Shown here: positions 1-9,299 of the stretch, one piece after another
Layout: each line of letters begins with the position of its first letter
Numbering within the stretch: position 1 is the stretch's first letter
NCBI GenBank assembly: GCA_016191085.1
Contig: JACPPJ010000014.1
Span: forward strand, 24,942 to 88,941
Length of the DNA stretch: 64,000 nt
Source: Acidobacteriota bacterium
Lineage (GTDB): Bacteria > Acidobacteriota > Terriglobia > 2-12-FULL-54-10
Direction: 5' to 3'
Position numbers and translations under genes: made by a program
Notes under the pieces: generated by a model
Told to the model about the DNA's origin: nothing
The model's database searches: none
The model's input: the letters and a program-made list of their open reading frames with translations, nothing else

Positions 1-169
1 GGTAAGGATAACATACCCGGCTGGTATTCTCGGGTTGGCCACTGGGCGCGAGCGCGCGGTCAGTCGTGTACCTTTCGAAACACTTTCCACGCGATCAGGC
101 GCCATTTATTATCCGTCAGTTCAGGATGCGGCATCTGCAGTTTTTCTTCCTCCCGCGCTGTCCCGAACC

Positions 170-1114
170 ATGAGCATGCCTACGAGCCAAAAGCGGTTTA
201 GATACACGTGCGCATCGGCGCTGTTCGCACTGGTGCTGCCATGCGCCCTCGCTCAAGCTGCTGCGCCAGTCGGCCTGCTGTCGAAGGTCTCCGGGACTGT
301 TCAGATCGTCCGCGCCGGCGAAAAAAGCACTCATCTCGCTCGAACAGCAGACCTGATCCTGCCGGGCGATCGCATTATTGTCGCTACGAATTCGGAAGCT
401 TCCTTTTTGTTCTGCCCCGAAGCAGTATCTGCCAGGATTCTAGAGGAGAGCGAAATAGAGTTCGATTCGCCGCTCGAGGTGCACAAGGGAAAGGTGACGG
501 ACGAGCGCAAAGTGGGCTCCTGCCAATTGCCGGACAATCTATCTGCTACCAGCGAAATGCCATTCGGCATGTTACGTCTCCGCCCATCAAACCTCGTGCT
601 CGTTTCACCCTTTCGAACCAGCATCGCGACTCCGCGCCCGCACTTCCGATGGGAACCGCTGGACCGTGCCAGTGGCTACCTGATCGATTTGCTGGACCAC
701 GAGCAGCGCGTTCTGTGGAGTGACACTGTTAACACAAATCACGCTGTATACTCGGCCAGTGCGCCTGCGCTCCAGTGGGGGCAGAAGTATTGGTGGCGCA
801 TCACCGCAAGCGATGGCCAACGGATTCTGTCGGAGGCGAGTGCGTCCTTCCAGCTCCTGCCGCAAGAACAAGCCGAAAGGGTGCGCTGGTCGGAGGAGAG
901 CCTGCGCCGCATGATCACGGAGCATCCTGGCGATAACGCGGCGCTGTTCTTAATTGCGTTTCTGTACGAACAAAACGGACTATTTGACCAGGCCGTGCTG
1001 GCTTACGCCGAACTGGCGCACCGCATCGGGCCGCAGAATTGGGTCGAAGCTCGCCTGGTTAACCTTATGAATAACCTCGGCTGGGAAAAGCTCTACACCG
1101 ATTTAATTCAATAG
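170..1114 (+). CDS. FecR-domain containing secreted protein
   Basis: Signal-like N-terminus from internal ATG at 170; 'GLLSKVSGTVQIVRAGEKSTHLARTADLILPGDRIIVATNSEASF' resembles the FecR domain; TPR-like C-terminus. Confidence 0.7.
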   Translation: MSMPTSQKRFRYTCASALFALVLPCALAQAAAPVGLLSKVSGTVQIVRAGEKSTHLARTADLILPGDRIIVATNSEASFLFCPEAVSARILEESEIEFDSPLEVHKGKVTDERKVGSCQLPDNLSATSEMPFGMLRLRPSNLVLVSPFRTSIATPRPHFRWEPLDRASGYLIDLLDHEQRVLWSDTVNTNHAVYSASAPALQWGQKYWWRITASDGQRILSEASASFQLLPQEQAERVRWSEESLRRMITEHPGDNAALFLIAFLYEQNGLFDQAVLAYAELAHRIGPQNWVEARLVNLMNNLGWEKLYTDLIQ

Positions 1115-1117
1115 GAT

Positions 1118-1144
1118 GTAGCGGGGCTCCGCGCGCCGCCCTAC
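1118..1144. repeat. REP-like palindrome (GTAG...CTAC)
   Basis: gtagcggggctccgcgcgccgccctac immediately downstream of the preceding stop codon; same GTAG-foot pattern as 34899, 35854 and 56357. Confidence 0.45.
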
Positions 1145-1247
1145 GCCTGGGCGTGGAGGCGGGTCGGCAGTTCTTCACCTTAGGTAGTGGTGCTTTAGTG
1201 TGCAGATGGGTTTGAATCTGTTCTTTGGGAGAAGGAGGGGTTCCGTC

Positions 1248-1559
1248 TTATTCGGTCTTTGGGGACTGCTTGGAAAGATGCTCCTCGATCTTAAATAAAT
1301 TTCTGGATAACAACTCTGTCATGGCCTTGGCTTGCTGGTGCGTAAGCACAAGCCCAACGACCGGCTTTAGTTCTTTGCCAAATTGATCCCCAAATGCAAT
1401 TCGAACATCAACGTTCCCAATGCCCATCGAGATCCGATTTGCATACAGATAATTCGAGTTGGTGAGCAAGAACTCAACCGCTGGGTCTATTTCTTTGTTT
1501 TCCGGTTGGTCGGGTTTTTGTTCTTTTTGGGTTTCTTTCGGCGGTGTTTCCTTAGGCAT
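1248..1559 (-). CDS. DUF3467-like protein
   Basis: 'NRISMGIGNVDVRIAFGDQF...LVLTHQQAKAMTELLSRNL' pattern typical of DUF3467; RBS ttggag upstream. Confidence 0.65.
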   Translation of the reverse strand: MPKETPPKETQKEQKPDQPENKEIDPAVEFLLTNSNYLYANRISMGIGNVDVRIAFGDQFGKELKPVVGLVLTHQQAKAMTELLSRNLFKIEEHLSKQSPKTE

Positions 1560-1610
1560 TGCAACTCCAATCTTCTCTTATCTCGTTCCAGTTGTTCCGG
1601 GCCGTACTAG

Positions 1611-2123
1611 CTATCCGGCTTTTTCCCAGAGCAGCGTCTGCACTCGTTCACTTGTTGAAACGACATTACTCCCATGGTCAGACAAAATCGCATCCGCAGT
1701 CCATTCGTCGGAATAGGGGAGTCCAACCGCGATCAGCCGCGTGTTCTGTTCGGCTTCTTGTGCAAAAGCTGGGTCATGCTCGAAATCCGGCCGCTGTAGC
1801 GATGTGCGGCTGAAATGTTCGGCCTCATCCAGCAACGTTCCAAACGTCTCAAAAGTGATTCGCAGTCGCATGCCCAGCGCGCGCGCGAGCTTCCGTAGAG
1901 TTTCTGTCTTCCACGCTGAATAATTGACATTTTCTAGCCGAGATATGCCAGCCTGTTTCGTTCCGATCTTCTCTGCTAGGTCCTGCTGCGTCATGTTATT
2001 CCGTTGTTCACGCAGTACCCTGATTTGAGTGGCGATACTTGTATTCAGGAAATCTTCTGCGTATGCGTAGCGGTAATCCTCATCCTGGAATTCTTCCTTA
2101 AGGTTGTTGCGGTATTCGTTCAT
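1611..2123 (-). CDS. XRE-family HTH transcriptional regulator (antitoxin-like)
   Basis: 'IATQIRVLREQRNNMTQQDLAEKIGTKQAGISRLENVNYSAWKTETLRKLARALGMRLRITFE' is a Cro/CI-type HTH. Confidence 0.85.
   Translation of the reverse strand: MNEYRNNLKEEFQDEDYRYAYAEDFLNTSIATQIRVLREQRNNMTQQDLAEKIGTKQAGISRLENVNYSAWKTETLRKLARALGMRLRITFETFGTLLDEAEHFSRTSLQRPDFEHDPAFAQEAEQNTRLIAVGLPYSDEWTADAILSDHGSNVVSTSERVQTLLWEKAG
1742..1813. repeat. 72-bp exact direct repeat, copy 1 (inside XRE gene)
   Basis: Identical to 3592..3663; flanking bases differ on both sides. Confidence 0.97.
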
Positions 2124-2146
2124 GTTTCACTCTCCGCGAGCGATCA

Positions 2147-2419
2147 TTAAGTACTATTTGGCGGTTTTGCGTTTGTCTCTGCTTTTTCTTTCGCCCCTGA
2201 TGGCAGTTTCCCGCCTGTCTCGACTGCACCGAGAACTAGCGTATATTCCCTTTCAACGTCAACGGGACCGCGGCATAGCATGGGTCGCAACTGCACATCA
2301 GCCTTTATCACCAGTTTGTAGATGCTTTTGTAAACAGGACCAGCAAGAAATTTCGTTTGGATCGCGAGTTCAAAGTCTATCTGTGCGAGGCGGTCCAGCT
2401 TCTGATTTAAACGCCGCAC
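2147..2419 (-). CDS. Hypothetical protein, probable operon partner of the XRE regulator
   Basis: 90-aa ORF (GTG start) ending about 24 bp upstream of the XRE start on the same strand; no family recognised. Confidence 0.4.
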   Translation of the reverse strand: MRRLNQKLDRLAQIDFELAIQTKFLAGPVYKSIYKLVIKADVQLRPMLCRGPVDVEREYTLVLGAVETGGKLPSGAKEKAETNAKPPNST

Positions 2420-2617
2420 GGGAACGCTTCGTGAGCCTATCGTCCTCTACCCAACGAAGGATCATATTCTCCCCTCGCTCGGAAAGGAAATCCCATAGCA
2501 GATACGATGATATAGCAGGAAACGGTATAACGCAAGCGTTATTATTTTTATTCTTCGGGATTGACCAAGACATAACTCGCGTGTTATGTTAGAAGAATCA
2601 TGTTAAAAACAAAAGGC

Positions 2618-2656
2618 CAACTAGCCCAGTCCGAAAGAACTGAACTGTTGGCCTTT
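2618..2656. terminator. Strong hairpin just upstream of tRNA-Tyr
   Basis: aaaggccaac...gttggccttt, 10-bp perfect stem, ending about 8 bp before the tRNA. Confidence 0.4.
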
Positions 2657-2664
2657 GATTCTGT

Positions 2665-2757
2665 GGCGAGTTGCCAGAGTGGCTTAATGCGCCGGACTGT
2701 AAATCTGCGTAGGGTGTGTCAGCACCTTCGCGGGTTCGAATCCCGCACTCGCCGCCA
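2665..2757 (+). tRNA. tRNA-Tyr (GTA), 3' CCA encoded
   Basis: Acceptor ggcgagt/actcgcc, anticodon loop CTGTAAA (GTA), long class II variable arm, T-loop ggttcgaatcc, gcca end. Confidence 0.95.
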
Positions 2758-2885
2758 GTCTTATAACTTCGCCCCGTTAGTAGTTGGAGCTACCAGCAGG
2801 GCCATCCTCAAGCCGAAGCCAGAGGACAGGGTTGTTACGCCCGCTGTCATTTTGGCTCTCAGGCTCGAAGAAAGTCAAGCGCCAA

Positions 2886-3663
2886 ATGACATGCCACAAT
2901 TGCGAAGTTCAAACCGTGAAAGCTGGGAAGTACGGCAAGAAACGGATTCAGCGTTACTTGTGCAAGCAGTGTGGGAAGTTTTACAGCGAGCCGCAGAACA
3001 AGCCGCTCGACTCGCGGTTGCCAATGGAGAAAGTAACCATGATTCTCCATTGCCTTGTTGAAGGAAACAGCGTGAGGGGCACAGCGCGGCTCTGCGATGT
3101 AGAGAAGCGAACCGTGCTGAATCTGTTAAAGGCCGCTGGCGATCACTGCGAACGGCTACTCGAAAAGCGAATCTGCAATGTATCAGTGAACGATGTACAA
3201 CTAGACGAAACGTGGAGCTACGTGTTCAAAAAAGAGGGGCACAAATGGATGTATGAAATGGACAATGAGCGGATCGGAGATGCTTACACGTTCATTGGCA
3301 TTGAACGCGACTCAAAACTGATCGTAGCGTGGCACCTTGGCAAGAGGACATCCGAGAGCACAAACGTGTTCATTGAGAAACTACGCAAGGCGACGGGCAA
3401 TAACAGATTCCAAATCTCCACCGATGGATTCCCCGCCTATCCTCCTGCCATTGAGAACACATTTGGCGCAGATGTGGACAACGGGCAAATCGTCAAAACC
3501 TATGGGAAGCCTGAAGAGGGACGGGCGGAGCGATATTCTCCGGGAGAGGTTATAAATGCTATTCCAACTCGCGTATTTGGAGATCCCGATATGTTCTGTT
3601 CGGCTTCTTGTGCAAAAGCTGGGTCATGCTCGAAATCCGGCCGCTGTAGCGATGTGCGGCTGA
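2886..3663 (+). pseudogene. IS1-family transposase, 3' truncated and fused to a 72-bp piece of the XRE gene
   Basis: 'MTCHNCEVQTVKAGKYGKKRIQRYLCKQCGKFYSEPQ' zinc ribbon plus 'LDETWSYVFKKEGHKWMY...STDGFPAYP' DDE core; homology stops at 'VINAIPTRVFGDPD' near 3590. Confidence 0.85.
3592..3663. repeat. 72-bp exact direct repeat, copy 2 (fused to IS1 transposase 3' end)
   Basis: Identical to 1742..1813, offset 1850 bp. Confidence 0.97.
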
Positions 3664-3679
3664 CTTCACCTTTCCTGCA

Positions 3680-3707
3680 TTGACACGCGGGACTCTCGTT
3701 GTAAAAT
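3680..3707 (+). promoter_or_regulatory. Sigma70-type promoter for the sulfurtransferase gene
   Basis: TTGACA (3680-3685), 16-bp spacer, TAAAAT (3702-3707). Confidence 0.6.
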
Positions 3708-3811
3708 ACTAAGGTTTGGCGGATTTCTGTTCGTGATCAAATTGTGCGTACGCTGGACCGTCAGGTCCCAGCGGAATCGCTTTCTTCTTTGGTCCCTACC
3801 TTATGAGGAGG

Positions 3812-4696
3812 ACAATGATGGCCAACTATGCACACCCGGAAGTGCTCGTCGGCACGGATTGGGTTGCCGAGCATCTGAACGATCCCAATATTCGCATCGT
3901 CGAAGTCGATGTAGATAACAAAGCTTATGACGAGGGGCATGTTCCTGGCGCTCTGGCATGGCCGTGGAATACACAGCTATGCGACACCGTTCGTCGCGAC
4001 ATTCTTTCCCAGAAACAATTCGAGGAACTGATGGCCAGTTCCGGAATTTCCAATGACACCACCGTGGTCATCTACGGTGACAACAACAACTGGTTCGCTG
4101 CGTGGGCGTTCTGGCAGATGAAGATCTATGGGCACAAGGACGTCAGGATTATGAACGGCGGGCGCAAGAAGTGGGTGGCTGAGGGCCGCGATTTGAGCAT
4201 GGAAACACCCAAACCATCCCGGACGGCTTACAAAGCCTCGGCGCCGGACAACTCTCTGCGGGCTTTCCTGCCGCAGGTTCAAACCGCCGCCGAACGCGAA
4301 TCGGCCGACTTGGTTGACGTGCGCAGCCCGCAGGAGTACACGGGCGAGATTCTGGCGCCTCCGGGACTTCCCGAGACTTGCCAGCGCGGCGGACACATTC
4401 CCGGTGCGCGCAGTATTCCGTGGGGCAAAGCGGTCAACGACGACGGCACGTTCAAATCGTTTGAGGATTTGAAGAATCTCTACGGGTCCGAAGGCGTGAC
4501 GGGCTCCAGGCCGGTCATCGCTTACTGCCGCATCGGCGAGCGGTCCAGTCACACATGGTTTGTTCTGAAGTATCTGCTGGGCTTTAAAGATGTGGCGAAT
4601 TACGACGGTTCCTGGACAGAGTGGGGAAACCTGGTGGGCGCGCCGGTTGAACGAGGCGCTGCCGCTGCAAAGGCCAGTTATCCAAGGGCGAGCTAG
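3812..4696 (+). CDS. sseA: Thiosulfate/3-mercaptopyruvate sulfurtransferase (tandem rhodanese)
   Basis: Two rhodanese domains; active-site loop 'AYCRIGERSSHTWFVLKYLLG'; 'VDVRSPQEYTGE'. Confidence 0.92.
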   Translation, partial: TMMANYAHPEVLVGTDWVAEHLNDPNIRIVEVDVDNKAYDEGHVPGALAWPWNTQLCDTVRRDILSQKQFEELMASSGISNDTTVVIYGDNNNWFAAWAFWQMKIYGHKDVRIMNGGRKKWVAEGRDLSMETPKPSRTAYKASAPDNSLRAFLPQVQTAAERESADLVDVRSPQEYTGEILAPPGLPETCQRGGHIPGARSIPWGKAVNDDGTFKSFEDLKNLYGSEGVTGSRPVIAYCRIGERSSHTWFVLKYLLGFKDVANYDGSWTEWGNLVGAPVERGAAAAKASYPRAS

Positions 4697-4705
4697 ATAA
4701 GCAAT

Positions 4706-4927
4706 ATGACTTCACAAGAATACAAAGAAACCAAATTGGAGCTCGAAGGGTGGCCGGTCAACGTTACATCGTACAAGCTCGGCGACCGGTTCTATTGCAA
4801 GGTAGACAACGTTTCGCCAGGCGCTTGGTTAGCACGAACAACCGGCGCCACGCGCGAAGAGGCGGAGCAAGCCGCGCTGGAACGTGCTAGACAGATGCTC
4901 GGGCGTACGCGGCGGCAAGCGGTCTAA
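4706..4927 (+). CDS. Small hypothetical protein
   Basis: 73-aa ORF directly after the sulfurtransferase, same strand. Confidence 0.6.
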   Translation: MTSQEYKETKLELEGWPVNVTSYKLGDRFYCKVDNVSPGAWLARTTGATREEAEQAALERARQMLGRTRRQAV

Positions 4928-4942
4928 TAACAGGAATCGCGG

Positions 4943-5620
4943 TCAGGACTGCTCTACCAAGCCGTGATGCAGAGCGGCCATGGCAAGCTCGAGGCGGCTT
5001 GAAACGCCCAATTTGTCAAAGATGTTCGTCAGGTGGTGCTTCACCGTGTCTTCGCTGAGCGAGTAGCGGTTGGCAATTTCGCGGTTGGAGCAGCCTTCGA
5101 CAACTGTCGCCACAATTTCGCGTTCGCGCGCTGTCAGCCCGAAGGGGTGCTGGGTTGCGGGTTGATATTTGCGGCCCGGGCTGACGTTTTGGAAGGCCTG
5201 CCAGAGATCGGGCACGGGCTCCTGTCCCAGCCAGAACTGGCCTGCGCCGACCGCCCGGATACATTTCAGCAGCACCTCCGCCGCCGATTCCTTCAATACT
5301 ACTCCACGAGCTCCGAGCTTCAAACATTCCAGAATCTGCTTCTTGTCAATGCTGGCAGTCAGCACAATGACCTTCAGGCGGTCGTCGAGCGGGGCTAACG
5401 TGCGGAGCACATCCATTCCTTTTACGCGTGGCATGTTCAAGTCCAGCAACAACACATCCGCTTCCACGTTCTTGAGCAGATCGATGGTCTGTTGCCCGTC
5501 GGCGGCTTCGCCTACCACCTGCATGTCGGATTCCGATTGAAACACCATCCGAAGACCGTCACGAAACAGCGCGTGGTCGTCAGCGATCACAATACGGGTT
5601 GGAGTAACGAAGGTTTGCAT
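4943..5620 (-). CDS. NarL/LuxR-family response regulator
   Basis: REC 'RIVIADDHALFRDGLRMV...DVLLLDLNMPRVKG' plus LuxR HTH 'LTAREREIVATVVEGCSNREIANRYSLSEDTVKHHLTNIFDKLGV'. Confidence 0.95.
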   Translation of the reverse strand: MQTFVTPTRIVIADDHALFRDGLRMVFQSESDMQVVGEAADGQQTIDLLKNVEADVLLLDLNMPRVKGMDVLRTLAPLDDRLKVIVLTASIDKKQILECLKLGARGVVLKESAAEVLLKCIRAVGAGQFWLGQEPVPDLWQAFQNVSPGRKYQPATQHPFGLTAREREIVATVVEGCSNREIANRYSLSEDTVKHHLTNIFDKLGVSSRLELAMAALHHGLVEQS

Positions 5621-5630
5621 GGTTAAATGG

Positions 5631-7412
5631 TTAATCTGTCGCAGGATGCCACGGAATCAGAATCTCCAGACGCGCCCCTTCGCCGGGTGTGGAATCCACA
5701 GAGATCTCTCCTCTCAATGAATGCACGCGCTCTTTGATCAGTACAGGACCCGAGCGGCTCTGTCGCAACTCTGAGTCGGAGAGGTGCCCCCTGAACGGGA
5801 ATCCCTGGCCATCGTCGGCAATGACCATCTTGCAGTAGCCGTTCTGGGAGTTGAACGCAACGCTGACGTTACTCGCCCGACTATGCCGTCGCACGTTCAC
5901 CAACGCTTCTTGGACAATGCGAATAGCTTCGCGGCAGACACGTGGACGTAGAGTGACCTGTTGCAAATCGCACGAAAACTGCGCCTTGATGCCGGTCTCG
6001 CGCTGGAACTTATCGACGAGGTCTTCCACGTACTCGAGGAACTTCCCCGGACGAATCTCAATCGGCTTCATCTGCTCCATCAGTTCGCGGAGCGTCACGC
6101 ATTCCTGCCGCAGAATCTCCTCAATTCTCGATAATTCCTCCACGACGGTAGACGGCAAATCATGGCTGCGGCGCCTCAGTAAGTCAAGTCTGATAACGGA
6201 GGCGGTGACCGATTGAATTACTCCGTCGTGAATCTCGCGGGCCACCCGCGCCCGTTCCAAAACGCTGGCGCGAGATCGCAGGCGGCGCAGAATATATACG
6301 TTGTATACAGCCGGAATGGTCCGCCGTAATAGCATTTCCGCGAACTGAAGCTCTTCCTTGCGCGACCAGCCCAGGCGTGGATCTAGCAAAAAGAGGCGGC
6401 CCAACCATTCCCCACGAAATTGAAAAGACACTTGCAACAGAGCGCGAGAAAACGGATGCGCTTGCAAGAAACTGTCGGGCAGTTGCAACGACGAAGTGGA
6501 TTGCGTGCCAGACTCTGATCTCAAGGTGAGCAAATTGTAGTCTCTGTTGCGGCGCTTGGCGTGCCATGTCGACGGGGGTGACTCGAAAAAATACGTACCC
6601 TCAGCGGCCGGACCGGGCTCAGAGTAGAGAAGCGTAACTACCCCAGTATGGCTGGATTCTGCTTCCCACAGAAATATATCCCCGTTGCCGGTTGACTGCA
6701 GAACCAGCAGAGATGAACGGGCGTCGAAGATTCCGAGAAACTCCTCAAGCACCGCTTGGATTGAGTCGCGCAGGCCCGATTCGATCCGTGGTTTCGCCAT
6801 GATACGGGCCACAGTGGAAGCCTCGGCTCGAAGCTCTTTTTCCTTCTCGGCCAGATATCCAATCAGGAATCCTAGACCGAGCAGGTTCGCGATTCGAATG
6901 AAGAATCGGTTCATCTCGAACGTGCCTTCGACTAATCGCGGTCCTGGAGTGCTCTCCAGCAGAAACATTTGGGCCACCAGAACGAGAACGCAGATAACAG
7001 CCGTGCCAATCGTCTCATACAAACCCCAACGATAAGCAGCCGCCATTAGCACAAAGATGAACATCAGAAAGAATGGGCTGCTGGGCCCTTGCGAAAACAA
7101 CGTCAGGAATGCGGGCCAGAGGATATCCCCGGCGTTGAGAGCCCAGGAAATCTGCGGCTTAAACCACCTACCGCCGTGGAGGGCTAGGAGTATCGCTAAA
7201 CTGTAGATTATGTACACAAGTACAGAGATGTGAATCAGACCCGAGTAGCGTGCCGGGTCAGTAGAATCGAAGGAAATCGCGAACATGCTCACGAGGGCTA
7301 GCGTTAAACGCGCCGTAGCTATGACACGCTCAGCCCGGAGCATTTCACCCGTAGGTGCCGGTACTCTAAGCCTCGTGAGAAAACGTTTTGGCCAGTGATA
7401 CAAAGCGCCCAA
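5631..7412 (-). CDS. Membrane sensor histidine kinase (HisKA_3 type)
   Basis: 'RARVAREIHDGVIQSVTASVIRLDLL' H-box and HATPase 'ADDGQGFPFRG'; directly upstream of the NarL-type regulator. Confidence 0.93.
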   Translation of the reverse strand: MGALYHWPKRFLTRLRVPAPTGEMLRAERVIATARLTLALVSMFAISFDSTDPARYSGLIHISVLVYIIYSLAILLALHGGRWFKPQISWALNAGDILWPAFLTLFSQGPSSPFFLMFIFVLMAAAYRWGLYETIGTAVICVLVLVAQMFLLESTPGPRLVEGTFEMNRFFIRIANLLGLGFLIGYLAEKEKELRAEASTVARIMAKPRIESGLRDSIQAVLEEFLGIFDARSSLLVLQSTGNGDIFLWEAESSHTGVVTLLYSEPGPAAEGTYFFESPPSTWHAKRRNRDYNLLTLRSESGTQSTSSLQLPDSFLQAHPFSRALLQVSFQFRGEWLGRLFLLDPRLGWSRKEELQFAEMLLRRTIPAVYNVYILRRLRSRASVLERARVAREIHDGVIQSVTASVIRLDLLRRRSHDLPSTVVEELSRIEEILRQECVTLRELMEQMKPIEIRPGKFLEYVEDLVDKFQRETGIKAQFSCDLQQVTLRPRVCREAIRIVQEALVNVRRHSRASNVSVAFNSQNGYCKMVIADDGQGFPFRGHLSDSELRQSRSGPVLIKERVHSLRGEISVDSTPGEGARLEILIPWHPATD

Positions 7413-7642
7413 GTGTTACCCCTTTTAATACGGGCAGTATACTGCCACGGCATCGAACTGGTAAAGCGAGCAGATGCAGCAGTTCGCGTCATGTGACGGA
7501 TCACTCAAACCGGGTGTAATACTTTTTCCGCCTGCCCCGCCGCCGCGGGAAACCTTTGCAGGTGTAAACTGCATCTAGTTCTGTAAGAGCAGTTCAGACC
7601 GGCGGAACGCTCACCGCGCACCAGCTCATGGCTTTTCTTCCA

Positions 7643-7651
7643 TGGTATAAT
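7643..7651 (+). promoter_or_regulatory. Extended -10 (TGgTATAAT) upstream of degP-like gene
   Basis: tggtataat about 64 bp before the ATG at 7715; no good -35. Confidence 0.4.
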
Positions 7652-7714
7652 TTGGTAGCGCCGTAAAGGGTAGGCCTTGGCAACCAAGTCAGAGAGGAAT
7701 CGGAGGAAGTTAAG

Positions 7715-9283
7715 ATGAACAGGAGAGATTTTCTCCGCATAGTGAAGGAGCGTAAGGGTGTCTCTACACTCGCTATCTTGTTCACGCTCGTACTAGGAAT
7801 CTTGATCGGTACGTTGATTTCGCGAGGAGTTAGAGCGGCCCAGAAGCAGCTTAAAGTTTCCGAAGCGCAGGAGCTCGATCTGCCGGCCCCCGCGCAGCTT
7901 TCCTCCGCATTCAGCAAGATCACTAAAGATATTGCGCCCGCTGTGGTGAACATCAACACCGAATCCACGGTTAGGCCGCATATTCAACGGCGCGGCCCAC
8001 AGCCGCAGGGTCCAGGTGGAGGCGGCCGTCAGGATCCGTTCGAGGATTTTTTCCAACGCTTTTTCGACTTCGGACCCCAGGGCCCGCAACAGGAATTCCG
8101 GCAGAGGAGCTTGGGATCGGGGGTCGTTGTGGACAAGAACGGTTACATCCTGACGAACGACCACGTGGTCAACAAAGCCGATAAGATCAAAGTCAAGATT
8201 CTGAATGACCCCAAGTTGTACGACGCCAAAGTCGTCGGTTCTGATAGAGAAACCGATCTGGCGGTCATTAAGATCGACTCCGACCGCCCGCTGACGGTCG
8301 CGAGAATGGGTAACTCCAACAGCTTGCAAGTTGGCGAGTGGGTGCTCGCTGTCGGTAGTCCGTTCGGACTGGAAGAGACCGTCACGGCAGGCATCATCAG
8401 CGCCAAAGGCCGTGACCTGGGCGGCTCTCAGTTTCAACGGTTTGTTCAGACCGACGCGGCCATTAATCCTGGCAACAGCGGTGGGCCGCTGGTGAACATG
8501 GCGGGAGAGGTGATCGGTATCAATACGGCCATCGCGACCGAGACGGGCAGCTACGCCGGCGTTGGATTCGCGCTTCCATCTACTGTGGCGATTGGCGTTT
8601 ACAACCAGCTTGTTAAGACCGGCAAGGTGACGCGCGGTTCCATCGGCGTCACGTTCCAGCCCGAGCAGAGCCCGGTATTGCTGCGCAGCTTTGGCACAGA
8701 TCATGGCGTCGTTATTACTGGTGTGCAGGCCGATGGTCCCGCGGCCAAAGCCGGCCTGAAGCAGGGTGACGTGATAGTCGCGCTCAACGGCACCCCAATT
8801 AAGGACGGTGACGACTTGGTTTCCAAGGTCGCCGCAACCCCCGTGGGGGAGTCGGTAACTGTGCGCTACATTCGCGACAAGAAGGAGCAGGAGACCAAGA
8901 TAACCATCGGCGATCGTTCCAAAGTCTTCGCCGATCTGCTGGGTTCGAGTGAGGAATCCAGCCGCGAGGAGAAAGAAGGCACAGAGGCAAAGTTTGGAAT
9001 CACCATCCAAAACATCACGCCGGAGGCTGCCAATAGGCTCGGTCTGGGCAGCGACGTAAAAGGTGTCATGGTCACCAATGTGGATAACGACAGCTTCGCG
9101 GATGAGATCGGAATTCTGCGTGGGGACGTGATTACGCAGATCAATCAGCAGCCTGTTACAAAGGTAGATGACGTGCTGAAGATTCAGCGGAGCCTTACGC
9201 CGAAGTCGGATGTAGTGTTCCTGGTACAACGGAACCAGCGCGGTCAATCCATGACCCTCTATCTGGCAGGCACTTTGCCATAA
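7715..9283 (+). CDS. degQ: Do-family periplasmic serine protease with two PDZ domains
   Basis: 'TNDHVVNKADKIKV', 'DRETDLAVIKID', 'QTDAAINPGNSGGPLVN' catalytic triad; two PDZ repeats. Confidence 0.96.
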   Translation: MNRRDFLRIVKERKGVSTLAILFTLVLGILIGTLISRGVRAAQKQLKVSEAQELDLPAPAQLSSAFSKITKDIAPAVVNINTESTVRPHIQRRGPQPQGPGGGGRQDPFEDFFQRFFDFGPQGPQQEFRQRSLGSGVVVDKNGYILTNDHVVNKADKIKVKILNDPKLYDAKVVGSDRETDLAVIKIDSDRPLTVARMGNSNSLQVGEWVLAVGSPFGLEETVTAGIISAKGRDLGGSQFQRFVQTDAAINPGNSGGPLVNMAGEVIGINTAIATETGSYAGVGFALPSTVAIGVYNQLVKTGKVTRGSIGVTFQPEQSPVLLRSFGTDHGVVITGVQADGPAAKAGLKQGDVIVALNGTPIKDGDDLVSKVAATPVGESVTVRYIRDKKEQETKITIGDRSKVFADLLGSSEESSREEKEGTEAKFGITIQNITPEAANRLGLGSDVKGVMVTNVDNDSFADEIGILRGDVITQINQQPVTKVDDVLKIQRSLTPKSDVVFLVQRNQRGQSMTLYLAGTLP

Positions 9284-9299
9284 CCGCAACGAGCAATCA

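Noticed and set aside
2665-2757. tRNA-Tyr as attB of an integrative element
   Set aside because: I looked for a second copy of the tRNA 3' end (cgggttcgaatcccgcactcgcc) elsewhere in the window and saw none; the integrase fragments are 59 kb away.
2600-3061. 153-aa ORF covering tRNA-Tyr and the transposase start
   Set aside because: Runs through a convincing tRNA and is out of frame with the IS1-type transposase.
7793-9289. 498-aa minus-strand ORF opposite degQ
   Set aside because: Shadow ORF of a well-supported serine protease gene; low-complexity, no domain, typical of GC-rich DNA.
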